55,039 nucleotides of DNA from Pseudorhodobacter sp. (GCA_029254215.1 JAQWYA010000020.1:1-55039), one strand, 5' to 3'. Positions 44,480 to 53,457 are shown, numbered from the stretch's first letter. Program-made: numbers and translations. Notes: generated by a model from the letters alone, not told the origin.

Positions 44480-45292
44480 ATGAAACTTCTTTTTCTGGGC
44501 GATGTTATGGGCCGGGCTGGGCGCACTGCGATTGCAGAGCGTCTGCCGAAGCTGCGCGACGAGTGGAAGCTCGATTTTGTCGTGGTTAACGGGGAAAATG
44601 CCAGCTCTGGCATGGGGCTGACGGGGGCGCATGCCAAGCTTTTGCTGGATGCGGGCGCGGATTGCGTGACGCTGGGCGATCACGCCTTTGACCAGAAAGA
44701 CATGCTGCAAGCCATCGAGGCAGAGCCGCGCCTGATCCGGCCCCTGAACTTTGCCAAAGGCGCGCCCGGCAAGGGGGCCCGGCTTTATGAGGCGCGGGGC
44801 GGGCGCAAGGTTCTGGTGGTGCAGGCTTTGGGGCAGGTCTTTATGAAACGCCCCTTCGATGACCCCTTTTCCGCGGTGGAACAGGTTCTGAACACCTATC
44901 CTTTGGGCGGTGTGGCGCAGGCGATCATCGTTGATATGCATTGCGAGGCCACGAGCGAGAAGATGGCCATGGGCCATTGGTGCGACGGCAGGGCAAGCCT
45001 TTGTGTCGGCACGCATACCCATGTTCCGACCGCCGATGCGCAGATCCTGGACAAGGGCTGCGCCTATCTGACGGATGCGGGCATGTGCGGCGATTATGAC
45101 AGCGTCATCGGGATGCAAAAGCTGGAACCGATGCGCCGTTTTATCACCGGGATGCCAAAGGCGCGGTTTGAACCTGCGGCGGGGCCTGCAACGCTTTCGG
45201 GTGTTTATGTGGAAACCGACGACAAAACGGGGCGCGCGCAGAAAGTCTCGATGATCCGAATCGGCGGGCGTTTGCAAGAGGCCCGTCCCTGA
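44480..45292 (+). CDS. YmdB-type metallophosphoesterase
   Basis: 270 residues. Motifs in order: F-L-G-D-V-M-G-R-A-G-R, V-N-G-E-N-A-S-S-G, L-G-D-H-A-F-D-Q and V-G-T-H-T-H-V-P-T-A-D, all diagnostic of the TIGR00282/YmdB family. Members hydrolyse 2',3'-cyclic nucleotides; the B. subtilis protein influences motility and biofilm. ATG 44480 has no visible ribosome binding site, so the message may be leaderless or weakly translated. Divergent from the helicase with a 90-base gap. Confidence 0.9.
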   Translation: MKLLFLGDVMGRAGRTAIAERLPKLRDEWKLDFVVVNGENASSGMGLTGAHAKLLLDAGADCVTLGDHAFDQKDMLQAIEAEPRLIRPLNFAKGAPGKGARLYEARGGRKVLVVQALGQVFMKRPFDDPFSAVEQVLNTYPLGGVAQAIIVDMHCEATSEKMAMGHWCDGRASLCVGTHTHVPTADAQILDKGCAYLTDAGMCGDYDSVIGMQKLEPMRRFITGMPKARFEPAAGPATLSGVYVETDDKTGRAQKVSMIRIGGRLQEARP

Positions 45293-45530
45293 GGCGCCAA
45301 AAGACGCCTGAATTTGCGGCAACGCCCCCTGCGTTTTTCCGGAAAGCCTCATTTTCCTCTGGCTGATTGCTGCCGGAAACAGGCTCCGTCGGGGCGATGC
45401 TTGCCAGCGCTTGGCCATAGGATAGACTTGGTATCGCGGCAGGCTGGTGATCGACCCTCTCAACCCCAAAAGGGATGCGCCGCGCCCAGCCGCCCCGGAA
45501 CGGACGACCAGAAGTGAAGGAAGAAAAAGC

Positions 45531-47309
45531 GTGTTCGGATTAGACCTCTCCCAACCAGTTCAGGCGGTCCTCGCGATTCTTATCGTGCTGTGGATGCTGG
45601 CGCTTTTCATCCGGGAAACCTTCCCGGTGGAGGTGACGGCGCTGGCGGGGGCGGCGTTGATGCTGGTCCTTGGGATCTTGCCGCAAGACGATGCGATGAA
45701 GGTCCTGTCCAACCACGCGCCTTGGACGATTGCCGCGATGTTCGTGATCGTGGGGGCTTTGGTGCGCACAGGCACGCTGGATTGGGTGACGCAATTCGCC
45801 GTCCGCCATGTCGAGGCGCGGCCCGTCATCACGCTTGTCGGCTTGGTGGTCGTCATCATCACCATGTCGGCCTTCATGAACAATACGCCCATTGTCGTGG
45901 TGATGATCCCGGTCTTCATGCAGCTTGCCCGACAAATGAGGATGTCTGCCTCCAAGGTCATGATCCCGTTGTCTTATCTGGCGATTTTCGGGGGCACGAT
46001 CACGCTGATCGGGACCTCGACGAACCTGCTGGTCGATGGGGTGGGGCGGCACTTGGGCCTTGCGCCTTTCGGGATTTTTGAAATCACCCCCTTGGGCATC
46101 GTCATGTCGATTATCGGGGTCGGCTATCTGTTCTTGTTTGCACGCAAGCTGCTTCCGGATCGCGACAGCATGGGGATGCTGTTGGGCGACCGCTCTAAGA
46201 TGAAATTCTTTACCGAGGTCGCGATTCCCGAGGACTCCAGCCTGATCGGTCAGAAGGTGACCGAAGTGGACCTGCTCAAGCGCGACAATATGCGGGTGAT
46301 CGACGTGCTGCGGGGGGACGCAAGTTTGCGCCGGGCTTTGGGCGGCGTTGTGCTGGAGGCCGGCGACCGCGTGGTTTTGCGCACGCCGATGTCCGAAGTG
46401 CTGAGCCTGAAGACCTCCAAGGAATTGCGGCAGGTGGACAAGCTGTCCTCGGTGCAGACCGAAACGGTCGAGGTGCTGATCACGCCGGGGTGCCAGATGG
46501 TTGGCCGCTCGCTTGGGTCCTTGCGACTGCGGCGGCGCTACGGCGTCTATACGCTGGCAGTGCATCGGCGGAACCAGAACATCGGACGGCAGTTGGATGA
46601 CCTTGTGGTGCAGGTCGGGGATACCTTGCTTCTGGAAGGGGCGGCGGCGGATATTCAGCGGCTGGCTGCGGATGTGGATCTGGTCGATATCGGTCAACCG
46701 TCCGAGCGGGCCTATCGGCGCGGCCACGCACCCATTGTCATGGCCGTGCTGGTGGCGGTGGTCGGGCTTGCGGCGCTGAATATCGCGCCGATCGTGATCC
46801 TGTCCCTGATTGGCGTCGCCGTGGTTCTGGTGACCCGCTGCATTGATGCGGATGAGGCCTTCGGCTTTATCGAGGGTCGGTTGCTGGCGATGATCTTCGC
46901 GATGCTAGCGGTCGGGCTTGGCCTTGATCATTCCGGCGCTGTGCAACTAATCGTCGATGCTATCAGCCCGGCGATGATGGGGCTGCCGCCTTTCCTTCTG
47001 ATCTTTGCCGTCTATTCGCTTGCCTCGATCCTGACGGAACTGGTGTCCAACAACGCGGTGGCCGTTATCCTGACGCCGATTGCGATTGGGCTTGGCACCT
47101 CGCTTGGCGTCGATCCCCGGCCATTGGTGGTGGCGGTGATGTTCGGAGCCTCGGCCAGCTTTTCGACCCCGATCGGCTATCAGACCAATACGCTGGTCTA
47201 TGGTCCCGGAGGCTACCGCTTTACCGACTTCCTGCGGATCGGTGTGCCGCTGAACATCCTGATGATGCTGGTGATGTCTTTGCTGATCCCGTTCTTCTTC
47301 CCCTTCTAG
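45531..47309 (+). CDS. SLC13-type permease with two TrkA-C (RCK_C) domains
   Basis: 592 residues. Hydrophobic halves (about 8-195 and 405-592) flank a soluble middle (about 205-400) holding two RCK_C-like domains (P-E-D-S-S-L-I-G-Q-K-V and the later V-G-R-S-L-G-S-L-R-L). The S-N-N-A-V and I-G-T-S-T-N-L motifs are those of divalent anion:Na+ symporters, which take up sulfate, citrate or dicarboxylates. GTG 45531 is used because AAGGAAG lies about 9 bases upstream; the frame is open further upstream. The 238-base gap before it holds only a weak 5-bp hairpin after the YmdB-like gene. Confidence 0.88.
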   Translation: MFGLDLSQPVQAVLAILIVLWMLALFIRETFPVEVTALAGAALMLVLGILPQDDAMKVLSNHAPWTIAAMFVIVGALVRTGTLDWVTQFAVRHVEARPVITLVGLVVVIITMSAFMNNTPIVVVMIPVFMQLARQMRMSASKVMIPLSYLAIFGGTITLIGTSTNLLVDGVGRHLGLAPFGIFEITPLGIVMSIIGVGYLFLFARKLLPDRDSMGMLLGDRSKMKFFTEVAIPEDSSLIGQKVTEVDLLKRDNMRVIDVLRGDASLRRALGGVVLEAGDRVVLRTPMSEVLSLKTSKELRQVDKLSSVQTETVEVLITPGCQMVGRSLGSLRLRRRYGVYTLAVHRRNQNIGRQLDDLVVQVGDTLLLEGAAADIQRLAADVDLVDIGQPSERAYRRGHAPIVMAVLVAVVGLAALNIAPIVILSLIGVAVVLVTRCIDADEAFGFIEGRLLAMIFAMLAVGLGLDHSGAVQLIVDAISPAMMGLPPFLLIFAVYSLASILTELVSNNAVAVILTPIAIGLGTSLGVDPRPLVVAVMFGASASFSTPIGYQTNTLVYGPGGYRFTDFLRIGVPLNILMMLVMSLLIPFFFPF

Positions 47310-47430
47310 CGCAGGGCGGGCCGCGCCCGCGCGTCAGGCCGGGGTTGCGAAGGGGGCGGGGCCTTGTGTATAGGGCTTGAAAGCCCGGCTGCGCGCCGGG
47401 ATCAGCAGCATCAGGGAACGGAGACGGGTC

Positions 47431-48177
47431 ATGGCAGGCCATTCGAAATGGGCAAACATCCAGCATCGCAAAGGGCGTCAGGACAAGCTGCGCTCCAAGA
47501 TGTTCTCCAAAATGTCCAAAGAGATCACGGTTGCGGCCAAAATGGGCGATCCCGATCCGGAAAAGAACCCGCGCCTGCGCCTTGCGGTCAAGGCGGCCAA
47601 GTCGCAATCCATGCCCAAGGATGTGATCGATCGCGCGATCAAGAAGGCGATTGGGGGCGATGCCGAGGATTATACGGAAATCCGCTATGAGGGCTATGGC
47701 CCGAACGGGATCGCCATCATTGTGGAAACGATGACGGATAACCTGAACCGGACAGCCTCCAACGTGCGCAGCTATTTCACCAAGCATGGTGGCAATCTGG
47801 GAACGACCGGGTCCGTGTCCTTCATGTTCGACCGGGTCGGAGAGATCACCTACCCGCTGAGCGCGGGCGATGCAGACACGGTGATGATGGCAGCCCTTGA
47901 GGCCGGTGCCGATGACGTCGAAAGCGACGATGAGGGCCACTGGATCTATTGCGCCGATACCGCGCTGAATGAGGTCTCGGAGGCGCTGGAAGCCGCTTTG
48001 GGCGAATCCTCGGAATCAAAACTGGTCTGGAAACCCCAGACCCGGACCAATGTCGATCTGGAAACGGCGACCAAGCTGATCAAGCTGATGGATACGCTGG
48101 AAGAAGACGATGATGTTCAGACTGTTACGGCGAATTTCGACATCCCCGAAGATGTCGCCGCCCAGATGGACGCCTAA
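47431..48177 (+). CDS. yebC: YebC/PmpR family transcription or translation regulator
   Basis: 248 residues, the normal length. The N-terminus [14 protein letters not shown] and the P-N-G-I-A-I-I-V-E segment define the family. Long thought to be DNA-binding regulators; some members assist ribosomes on proline stretches. ATG 47431 is the family start. Monocistronic here, followed by a hairpin-rich spacer. In many alphaproteobacteria ruvC lies next to yebC; here they are 24 kb apart. Confidence 0.95.
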   Translation: MAGHSKWANIQHRKGRQDKLRSKMFSKMSKEITVAAKMGDPDPEKNPRLRLAVKAAKSQSMPKDVIDRAIKKAIGGDAEDYTEIRYEGYGPNGIAIIVETMTDNLNRTASNVRSYFTKHGGNLGTTGSVSFMFDRVGEITYPLSAGDADTVMMAALEAGADDVESDDEGHWIYCADTALNEVSEALEAALGESSESKLVWKPQTRTNVDLETATKLIKLMDTLEEDDDVQTVTANFDIPEDVAAQMDA

Positions 48178-48194
48178 CCCCTTCTGAAACCGAG

Positions 48195-48278
48195 CGGAGC
48201 GCGCTTTGCGCGCGTTCCGATTTGGCCCTGCGGGCCGGCTGGGGGGCGCTGCCCCCAATCCCTTTGCGTGCCGCAAAG
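48195..48278. repeat. Cluster of four hairpins after yebC
   Basis: In 84 bases: a CGGA-GCGCGC stem (48195-48219, small bulge, TTT loop); GGCCC/GGGCC with TGC loop (48224-48236); GGGGGC/GCCCCC with GCT loop (48242-48256); CTTTGCG/CGCAAAG with TGC loop (48262-48278). Three-base loops dominate. No T runs. It resembles the palindromic intergenic elements common in this bacterial group, possibly a gene-end element. Confidence 0.75.
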
Positions 48279-48332
48279 AGATTTCCCCCGGGATATTTCA
48301 GAACAGATGAAAATCCGGTTCTGAGTTCTGGC

Positions 48333-48352
48333 TTCTTCTTGGCAAAAATACC
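48333..48352 (-). repeat. Copy 2 (inverted) of 20-bp dispersed intergenic motif
   Basis: An exact reverse complement of the copy at 10154-10173. On the other strand, a diverged relative GGGATATTTCAGAACAGATG begins at 48289, so two motif copies face each other here. CAGAAC/GTTCTG (48299-48304 with 48318-48323) pairs between them. The rest of 48178-48432 holds no gene I can support. Confidence 0.75.
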
Positions 48353-48432
48353 TAAACCCTTTGAGGCTGGTGCCGCAGGCATTCCAGACGAGGCAAAAGC
48401 TTTGCGCCGCAAGGCGCTCCGCTTAGGTGCTG

Positions 48433-49569
48433 TCAAAGGAAGACGCGTTCGACGACCCACCATGCCCCGATCGCGGCGATGACGGCCGATGCCGGGATGG
48501 CGATGGCCTTGCGATACCAGGGCTTCGCGCCAAACGAGTAGCCGACCAGCGCGAAGGCGACGGCGATCACCGCCAACTGGCCCAGTTCAACGCCGATGTT
48601 GAAGCCGATTAGTGCGGGCACGAAGGCATTTTCGGGCAGCCCGAACTCGCCCAGGACCGAGGCGAAGCCCAGGCCATGCAGCAATCCGAAACCAAAGATG
48701 ACAAAGGGCCGCCAGCGGTTCAGCCCGTCGGTCAGGATGTTCTCAACCGCGACATAGACGATTGAGGCGGCGATGATCGGCTCCACAATACTGCCGGGAA
48801 TGGTGACATATCCCAGCGCGCCCGCGGCCAGCGTGACCGTGTGGGCCAGAGTGAAGGCTGAGACCTGCCACAAGAGCGGGGCCAACCGGGTCGACAGGAA
48901 AAAGAGCCCGAGCACGAAAAGAATATGGTCGAGACCTTTGGGCACGATGTGATCGAAGCCGACGGGAATATAGGCCAAGAACGTTTCAAGCCCGGTGGCC
49001 TGATCGCCGCCCGCAAGGGTGATCGGGTCACTCAGGGCCCCGGCCTCGATATAACCGTCAAAGGGCGCCTCCACGCCCATCTGGCGCAGCACCAAGGCCC
49101 CGTATTCGGATGACCAGCCGACTTGAACCGCTTGCGTGCCCGCCGGCAGCGCGGCGCTGAAGGAGAGGGTTGAGAGGCGTGGAAATTCGGGATCGCCCGT
49201 GGGATCGGCTGTCATCAGGTCCAGCGACAAAGGCAGCGGGTCATTGGCCGACAGAACCCGGATATTGCGCGCCATCTCAGGCCAGAAGGCGGTGAAGCGC
49301 GTTTGCAGCTCCTCTGGGGGCAAAGCGCGCAACGCATCATAGCTGGCGGCCTGCGGTGCCTCATTCGTGTCGGTCACCGTTCCAAGGTCGATCCCGGCTA
49401 TAAGCCCCTCGACCGAGAGACGCACGCTGAAGGTCAGCCGGTCTCCCTCCGTGGTCATGTCGGCGATGGCGGGCAGTACCTCATGCGCGCGGGCCGCTGA
49501 CGCAAACGTGATCCACAAGACCAGCAGGCTTGACAGGAGCCAATGAAAACACACCCTTGGGCTACTCAT
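48433..49569 (-). CDS. HupE/UreJ-family membrane protein
   Basis: About 378 residues. A signal peptide (cleavage near A-R-A before H-E-V) and a periplasmic domain of about 150 residues precede six or seven hydrophobic helices. The second part carries H-I-V-P-K-G-L-D-H-I-L-F-V and F-T-L-A-H-T-V-T-L, the HupE/UreJ_2 pattern linked to nickel or cobalt uptake. The start ATG 49567-49569 leaves 13 bases to the divergent gene; ATG 49582-49584 is also possible but would overlap it. The pairing with a DUF4198 protein supports a metal-uptake role, which is inference. Confidence 0.82.
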   Translation of the reverse strand: MSSPRVCFHWLLSSLLVLWITFASAARAHEVLPAIADMTTEGDRLTFSVRLSVEGLIAGIDLGTVTDTNEAPQAASYDALRALPPEELQTRFTAFWPEMARNIRVLSANDPLPLSLDLMTADPTGDPEFPRLSTLSFSAALPAGTQAVQVGWSSEYGALVLRQMGVEAPFDGYIEAGALSDPITLAGGDQATGLETFLAYIPVGFDHIVPKGLDHILFVLGLFFLSTRLAPLLWQVSAFTLAHTVTLAAGALGYVTIPGSIVEPIIAASIVYVAVENILTDGLNRWRPFVIFGFGLLHGLGFASVLGEFGLPENAFVPALIGFNIGVELGQLAVIAVAFALVGYSFGAKPWYRKAIAIPASAVIAAIGAWWVVERVFL

Positions 49570-49582
49570 AAAGGAATTTGAC

Positions 49583-50407
49583 ATGCGGTATCTTTCTGCG
49601 CTGGCTTTCGCTCTTTTCGTTTCCGGCTCTTTGGCTCAGGCCCATGAACTTTGGATCGAACCTGTGGATTATCAACCCCCTGCGGAGGGTAGGGTTGTGG
49701 CGGGCCTTGTCAACGGACAGAATTTTGGCGCGGGTGCGACCAGCATTGCGCGCATCGCCTATCTTCCGCGCTGGTTCGTCCGGTTCGATCTGGGTCTTGG
49801 AGGAGCGTTCGTGCCGGTTGAGGGTCGCATCGGGGATCTGCCAGCGCTTTCGATGCCCGTGATTGGCGAAGGGCTGCATGTCGCCGTCTATCAATCGGCG
49901 GGCGATGTGGTGACTTACGACACGATGGAGAAATTCGTGACCTTCGCCGAGCATAAGGATTTCCCGCAGGCCTTGGCAGAGCATCAGGCGCGGGGTCTGC
50001 CGGAAACGCGGTTTTCAGAGTACTATACCCGTTTCTCGAAATCCCTGATTGGGGTGGGCGCGGGGGCTGGGGCGGATGAAAACCTTGGGCTGGAGACCGA
50101 GTTGGTGGCGCTCGATAATCCCTATACCTCGGGCCTGTCGGAAATCCGGGTGCAGTTGTTCTATCAGGGTGCGCCGCGCGTCGATGCGCAGGTTGAGCTG
50201 TTTGAGAAATCCGATACGGCGGAAGTTGTGGTCTCGCTCCACCGGACGGATGCGCAGGGCATAGCCGTGCTGCCGGTGCGACCGGGATTTGCGTATATGG
50301 CGGATGCGGTGGTTCTGCGGGTTCCGGATCCGGCGCTCAAGACGCCAAGCCCGGTGGTCTGGGAATCGCTTTGGGCCAATCTGACCTTTGCGGTTCCGGT
50401 GCGTTAG
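49583..50407 (+). CDS. DUF4198 periplasmic protein
   Basis: 274 residues. A signal peptide ends near residue 20 (L-A-Q-A before H-E-L-W). The mature start H-E-L-W-I-E-P and the later F-E-K-S-D-T-A-E-V region fit DUF4198, periplasmic proteins often encoded beside nickel/cobalt transporters and proposed to bind metal; the His directly after the cleavage site could be a ligand. AAGGA lies 8 bases before ATG 49583. Divergent from the HupE-like gene, so its promoter must lie within that gene. Confidence 0.82.
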   Translation: MRYLSALAFALFVSGSLAQAHELWIEPVDYQPPAEGRVVAGLVNGQNFGAGATSIARIAYLPRWFVRFDLGLGGAFVPVEGRIGDLPALSMPVIGEGLHVAVYQSAGDVVTYDTMEKFVTFAEHKDFPQALAEHQARGLPETRFSEYYTRFSKSLIGVGAGAGADENLGLETELVALDNPYTSGLSEIRVQLFYQGAPRVDAQVELFEKSDTAEVVVSLHRTDAQGIAVLPVRPGFAYMADAVVLRVPDPALKTPSPVVWESLWANLTFAVPVR

Positions 50408-50428
50408 GCGCAGCGAGGCGGCGCGGTT

Positions 50429-51337
50429 TCAGGCCGCCGACCTGCCCGGAACCGGGATCAGACAGCTTCGGGCGGCGGTTTGAATGCAGCGCGTCACGGG
50501 GGCAAGCGTTTCGGCCATCAGGCGCGGGTATTGCCAGAACAGGGGCACATCCAACGGCGTGTCCGGGATCAGTTCCACAAGTCTGCCCTCTGCCAGATGG
50601 GCGGCGACGAGCGGTTCGGGGTTCATGCCCCAGCCAAGGCCCAGCAGGGCGGCCTCCACAAACCCGGTCGAGGAGGCGATGCGGTGGATCGGGTAGGAAA
50701 ACCGCGATCCCGTTTCCCGCAAAAGCCAGTCGCGTTGCAGGCGGTCCTTGTCTGAAAAGGTCAGCGCGGGGGCTTGCATCAGGGCCGCCCTGCCGGGGCC
50801 TTGTGCCAGATGGCGGGCCATATAGGCCGGGCTGGCGGTTGCCCGATAGCGCAGCGCGCCAAGGGCGATCGTATCGCACCCCTGAAGCGGGCCGGGATGG
50901 CCTGTCACCGCTGCCGCGACCTCTCCACGCCGCAAAAGCTGCTGGGAGTGGTCCTGATCGTCGATCACCAGATCAAACAGCAAACCCTCTGTCGCGGCCA
51001 GTGCGGGCAAGAGCCATGTCGCAAGGCTATCGGCATTGACGGCCAGACGCAGGGTCGGCCATTCCGGCGTTTGCTGCGCGGGGGAGGGGAGGATCTGGCG
51101 GGTCAGCGCCCCCTCCAGCAGGGCGATCTGTTCGTAATGGCGGATCAGGCGCAGACCGATCTCTGTCGCCTCGCAGGGCTGGCCCCGGCGGATCAGCGCA
51201 TGGCCGATGGTTTCCTCGAGCGATTTGAGCCTTTGACTGATCGCGGAAGGGGTCACCCCCAGCGCTGCCGCCGCCAGATCGAACGAGCCGCGCCGATGGA
51301 TCGCCGTCAAGGCCGCAAGCTGCGCCGGGTCAAGCAT
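50429..51337 (-). CDS. argP: LysR-family regulator ArgP (LysG-like)
   Basis: 302 residues. An N-terminal winged helix-turn-helix (about 4-60, with S-F-D-L-A-A-A-A-L-G-V-T-P-S-A-I-S-Q-R) is followed by a LysR effector domain. The N-terminus MLDPAQLAALTAI and the divergent LysE/ArgO gene mark it as ArgP/LysG, which activates basic amino-acid export in response to Lys or Arg. The shared 90-base control region contains a perfect palindrome. Confidence 0.9.
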   Translation of the reverse strand: MLDPAQLAALTAIHRRGSFDLAAAALGVTPSAISQRLKSLEETIGHALIRRGQPCEATEIGLRLIRHYEQIALLEGALTRQILPSPAQQTPEWPTLRLAVNADSLATWLLPALAATEGLLFDLVIDDQDHSQQLLRRGEVAAAVTGHPGPLQGCDTIALGALRYRATASPAYMARHLAQGPGRAALMQAPALTFSDKDRLQRDWLLRETGSRFSYPIHRIASSTGFVEAALLGLGWGMNPEPLVAAHLAEGRLVELIPDTPLDVPLFWQYPRLMAETLAPVTRCIQTAARSCLIPVPGRSAA

Positions 51338-51351
51338 AAGAATTCCTAATG

Positions 51352-51361
51352 ACTACGTAGT
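51352..51361. promoter_or_regulatory. Palindrome in the argP-lysE control region, candidate operator
   Basis: ACTACGTAGT is a perfect 10-bp palindrome 14 bases upstream of argP and 66 bases upstream of the exporter gene. It includes the T-N-A geometry favoured by LysR-type regulators and could be the ArgP site. No experimental site is known to me for this lineage. Confidence 0.4.
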
Positions 51362-51427
51362 TTGTTTAACTTTCCTTATTCGCTGCCCTCGTGTCAAAGG
51401 AAAGCGCCAAAGCGAAAGGGCTGGGGA

Positions 51428-52042
51428 ATGGAAACGGAATTTGCGGCCGCGATTGCGGGCTATCTGGTGGCGATCAGCCTGATTGCGGCGATTGGGGCGC
51501 AGAATGCCTTCGTGCTGCGCCAAGGTATCCGGCGCGAGCATGTGGGTTGGGTTGTCTTGACCTGTGCTGCGTCGGACGCGCTGCTGATCACGGCAGGGGT
51601 GGCGGGCTTTGGGTCGGTCACCAAAGCGGTGCCGTGGCTGGCACAGGCAATGCTTTGGGGTGGGGTCGCCTTTTTGCTGGTTTACGGTGCCTTGCGGTTT
51701 CGCGCGGCATGGCAGGGCGGAGCCTCGTTGCAGCCGGCAGACCAGAACCGCGCGCCGCTGCGCCAGATCCTGCTGACCTGTCTGGTGCTGACATGGGCCA
51801 ATCCGCATGTTTACCTTGATACATTGGTGCTGATCGGGGCAGTCTCCACGCAATATGCGCCGCATCATGGGTTTTTCGCCTTGGGCGCGGTGCTTGCCTC
51901 GGCCAGTTTCTTTATGGCGCTGGGCTATGGCGCGCGGCTTTTGGCGCCTGTTTTTGCCCGACCGCGGGCTTGGGTGGTGCTCGAGGTCATCGTGGGCGCA
52001 ACGATGTGGGCGATTGCCGCGACCCTTGCCTTTGGGGGCTAG
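51428..52042 (+). CDS. LysE/ArgO-type basic amino-acid exporter
   Basis: 204 residues with about six helices. The LysE signature G-A-Q-N-A-F-V-L-R-Q-G-I-R-R-E-H-V is present near residue 22, followed by the conserved W-A-N-P-H-V-Y-L-D-T motif of the ArgO/LysE branch. It exports arginine or lysine from the cytoplasm. ATG 51428 follows GGGGA. Probably controlled by the divergent ArgP. Confidence 0.92.
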   Translation: METEFAAAIAGYLVAISLIAAIGAQNAFVLRQGIRREHVGWVVLTCAASDALLITAGVAGFGSVTKAVPWLAQAMLWGGVAFLLVYGALRFRAAWQGGASLQPADQNRAPLRQILLTCLVLTWANPHVYLDTLVLIGAVSTQYAPHHGFFALGAVLASASFFMALGYGARLLAPVFARPRAWVVLEVIVGATMWAIAATLAFGG

Positions 52043-52157
52043 GTAACGCTTGAGCCGGTAGGGCCCGGCGGTTATTGCTGATGGGGCCTGCCCCGATCAG
52101 ATTGCACCAGCCAGACAGCCCCGACCAGACTGCCCCAAGAAGGAAGGACCGCCCGCG

Positions 52158-53057
52158 ATGACGCAACGCAAAGGGATCATACTTGCCGGGGGCACGGGGT
52201 CGCGGCTGTATCCGATCACGATGGCTGTCTCAAAGCAGTTGTTGCCGGTCTATGACAAGCCCATGATCTACTACCCGCTCAGCGTTCTGATGCTGACGGG
52301 TATCCGGGACATCGCGATCATCACCACCCCCGAAGATCAGGCGCAATTCCAGCGACTGTTGGGAGATGGCAGCCAGTTTGGCCTGACGCTTAGCTATATC
52401 CTGCAACCCTCACCGGACGGTCTGGCGCAGGCCTATCTGCTGGCCGAGGCGTTTCTGGACGGCGCGCCATCGGCTATGGTCTTGGGTGACAACATCTTTT
52501 TCGGGGCCGATCTGCAAAACCTGCTGAAAGAGGCGGACCGGCAGGCAGAGGGCGGCACCGTTTTTGCCTATCATGTGGCCGATCCTGAACGCTACGGTGT
52601 TGTCAGTTTCAACGCGCAGGATCAGGTGCTTGGCATTGTCGAGAAGCCGCAAAATCCTGTCTCCAGCTACGCGGTCACGGGCTTGTATTTTCTGGATGGA
52701 ACCGCGCCGGAGCGCGCCCGCAGCGTCCGCCCCTCCGCTCGCGGAGAGTTGGAAATCGTGACGCTTCTGGAAACCTATCTGGAGGAGGCTGCGCTGCGCG
52801 TCAAACGCATGGGGCGCGGTTTTGCCTGGCTGGATACCGGAACGCATGGCAGCCTGCTGGATGCCGGGAATTTCGTGCGCACATTGGAAGAGCGTCAGGG
52901 CCTGCAAACCGGCTGCCCCGAAGAAATCGCCTTTGAAAAGGGCTGGATTGATGCGGCGCAGCTCAAGGTGCAGGCCGCGCGCTATGCCAAAAACGGCTAT
53001 GGCAGCTATTTGGCGCGGCTTGTGGTGGCGCATGAGCGTCGCGCGTCACAAGGCTGA
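52158..53057 (+). CDS. rfbA: Glucose-1-phosphate thymidylyltransferase
   Basis: 299 residues. The nucleotide-binding motif [11 protein letters not shown], the [11 protein letters not shown] segment and the G-D-N-I-F-F-G site are those of RfbA/RmlA, which makes dTDP-glucose, the first step to dTDP-rhamnose. AAGGAAGGA precedes the ATG. The rfbB, rfbC and rfbD genes that usually accompany it are absent from the window. The stop abuts the convergent gene's stop (TGATCA). Confidence 0.95.
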   Translation: MTQRKGIILAGGTGSRLYPITMAVSKQLLPVYDKPMIYYPLSVLMLTGIRDIAIITTPEDQAQFQRLLGDGSQFGLTLSYILQPSPDGLAQAYLLAEAFLDGAPSAMVLGDNIFFGADLQNLLKEADRQAEGGTVFAYHVADPERYGVVSFNAQDQVLGIVEKPQNPVSSYAVTGLYFLDGTAPERARSVRPSARGELEIVTLLETYLEEAALRVKRMGRGFAWLDTGTHGSLLDAGNFVRTLEERQGLQTGCPEEIAFEKGWIDAAQLKVQAARYAKNGYGSYLARLVVAHERRASQG

Positions 53058-53276
53058 TCAGGCGATAATATCGGGGATCAGCTCATCCTCGATCTTCACG
53101 ATCTGATCCTTGAGCGACAGTTTTTGCTTTTTCAGCCGCCGCAGCATCAGTTGATCGGGGTTCACGCTGGCCTCAACCGCTTGAATGGCCTCATCCAGAT
53201 CCCGATGCTCACGGCGCAGGACTTCCAGCTTGATACGCAGCATTTCTTCGAAATTCAGTTCGGATGTTGCGTTCAT
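53058..53276 (-). CDS. YdcH-type DUF465 small protein
   Basis: 72 residues, a charged helical hairpin (L-R-R-E-H-R-D-L-D-E-A-I then L-R-R-L-K-K-Q-K-L-S-L-K-D-Q-I), the DUF465/YdcH signature. Function is unknown. Start ATG 53274-53276 is chosen over 53315 because the likely -10 at 53318-53323 would place transcription start near 53311, inside the longer form. Confidence 0.85.
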   Translation of the reverse strand: MNATSELNFEEMLRIKLEVLRREHRDLDEAIQAVEASVNPDQLMLRRLKKQKLSLKDQIVKIEDELIPDIIA

Positions 53277-53317
53277 ATCTTTTGGCTTCACTGAGTCGTT
53301 TCTGGTTTTGAACATCC

Positions 53318-53347
53318 ACTATACCCCGGAATGAGGCGCGGAGTCAG
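53318..53347 (-). promoter_or_regulatory. Candidate promoter of the DUF465 gene
   Basis: On the - strand CTGACT (53342-53347), an 18-base spacer and TATAGT (53318-53323) form a plausible sigma-70 type promoter. It decides the start codon of the gene downstream. Confidence 0.5.
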
Positions 53348-53390
53348 GTTTCTCATGCAAGGTTGGTATGCATTGCGCCCGCGTCAAGGG

Positions 53391-53418
53391 CTTGCACTGA
53401 TCGCGCGGCTCCCCATAT
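53391..53418 (+). promoter_or_regulatory. Heat-shock (RpoH) promoter of hsp20
   Basis: CTTGCA (53391-53396), 14 bases, then CCCCATAT (53411-53418) matches the sigma-32 consensus CTTGAA with CCCCATnT closely. Transcription should start near 53425, giving a leader of about 60 bases to the hsp20 ATG. Confidence 0.8.
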
Positions 53419-53457
53419 CTTAAGGGAAGGGCTGCCAAGCGTGGGGCCCGGACCGAC

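Noticed and set aside
44390-45469. Long N-terminal extension of the Lhr-like helicase reading frame
   Set aside because: The frame is open but overlaps the divergent YmdB-like gene completely, and the helicase family starts at the MTTLPPP position.
48222-48482. 86-codon frame through the hairpin cluster
   Set aside because: Composed of inverted repeats and runs into the HupE-like gene on the other strand; no ribosome binding site.
53277-53315. Longer start of the DUF465 gene at 53315
   Set aside because: The likely -10 at 53318-53323 puts transcription start inside this extension, so ATG 53276 is preferred.
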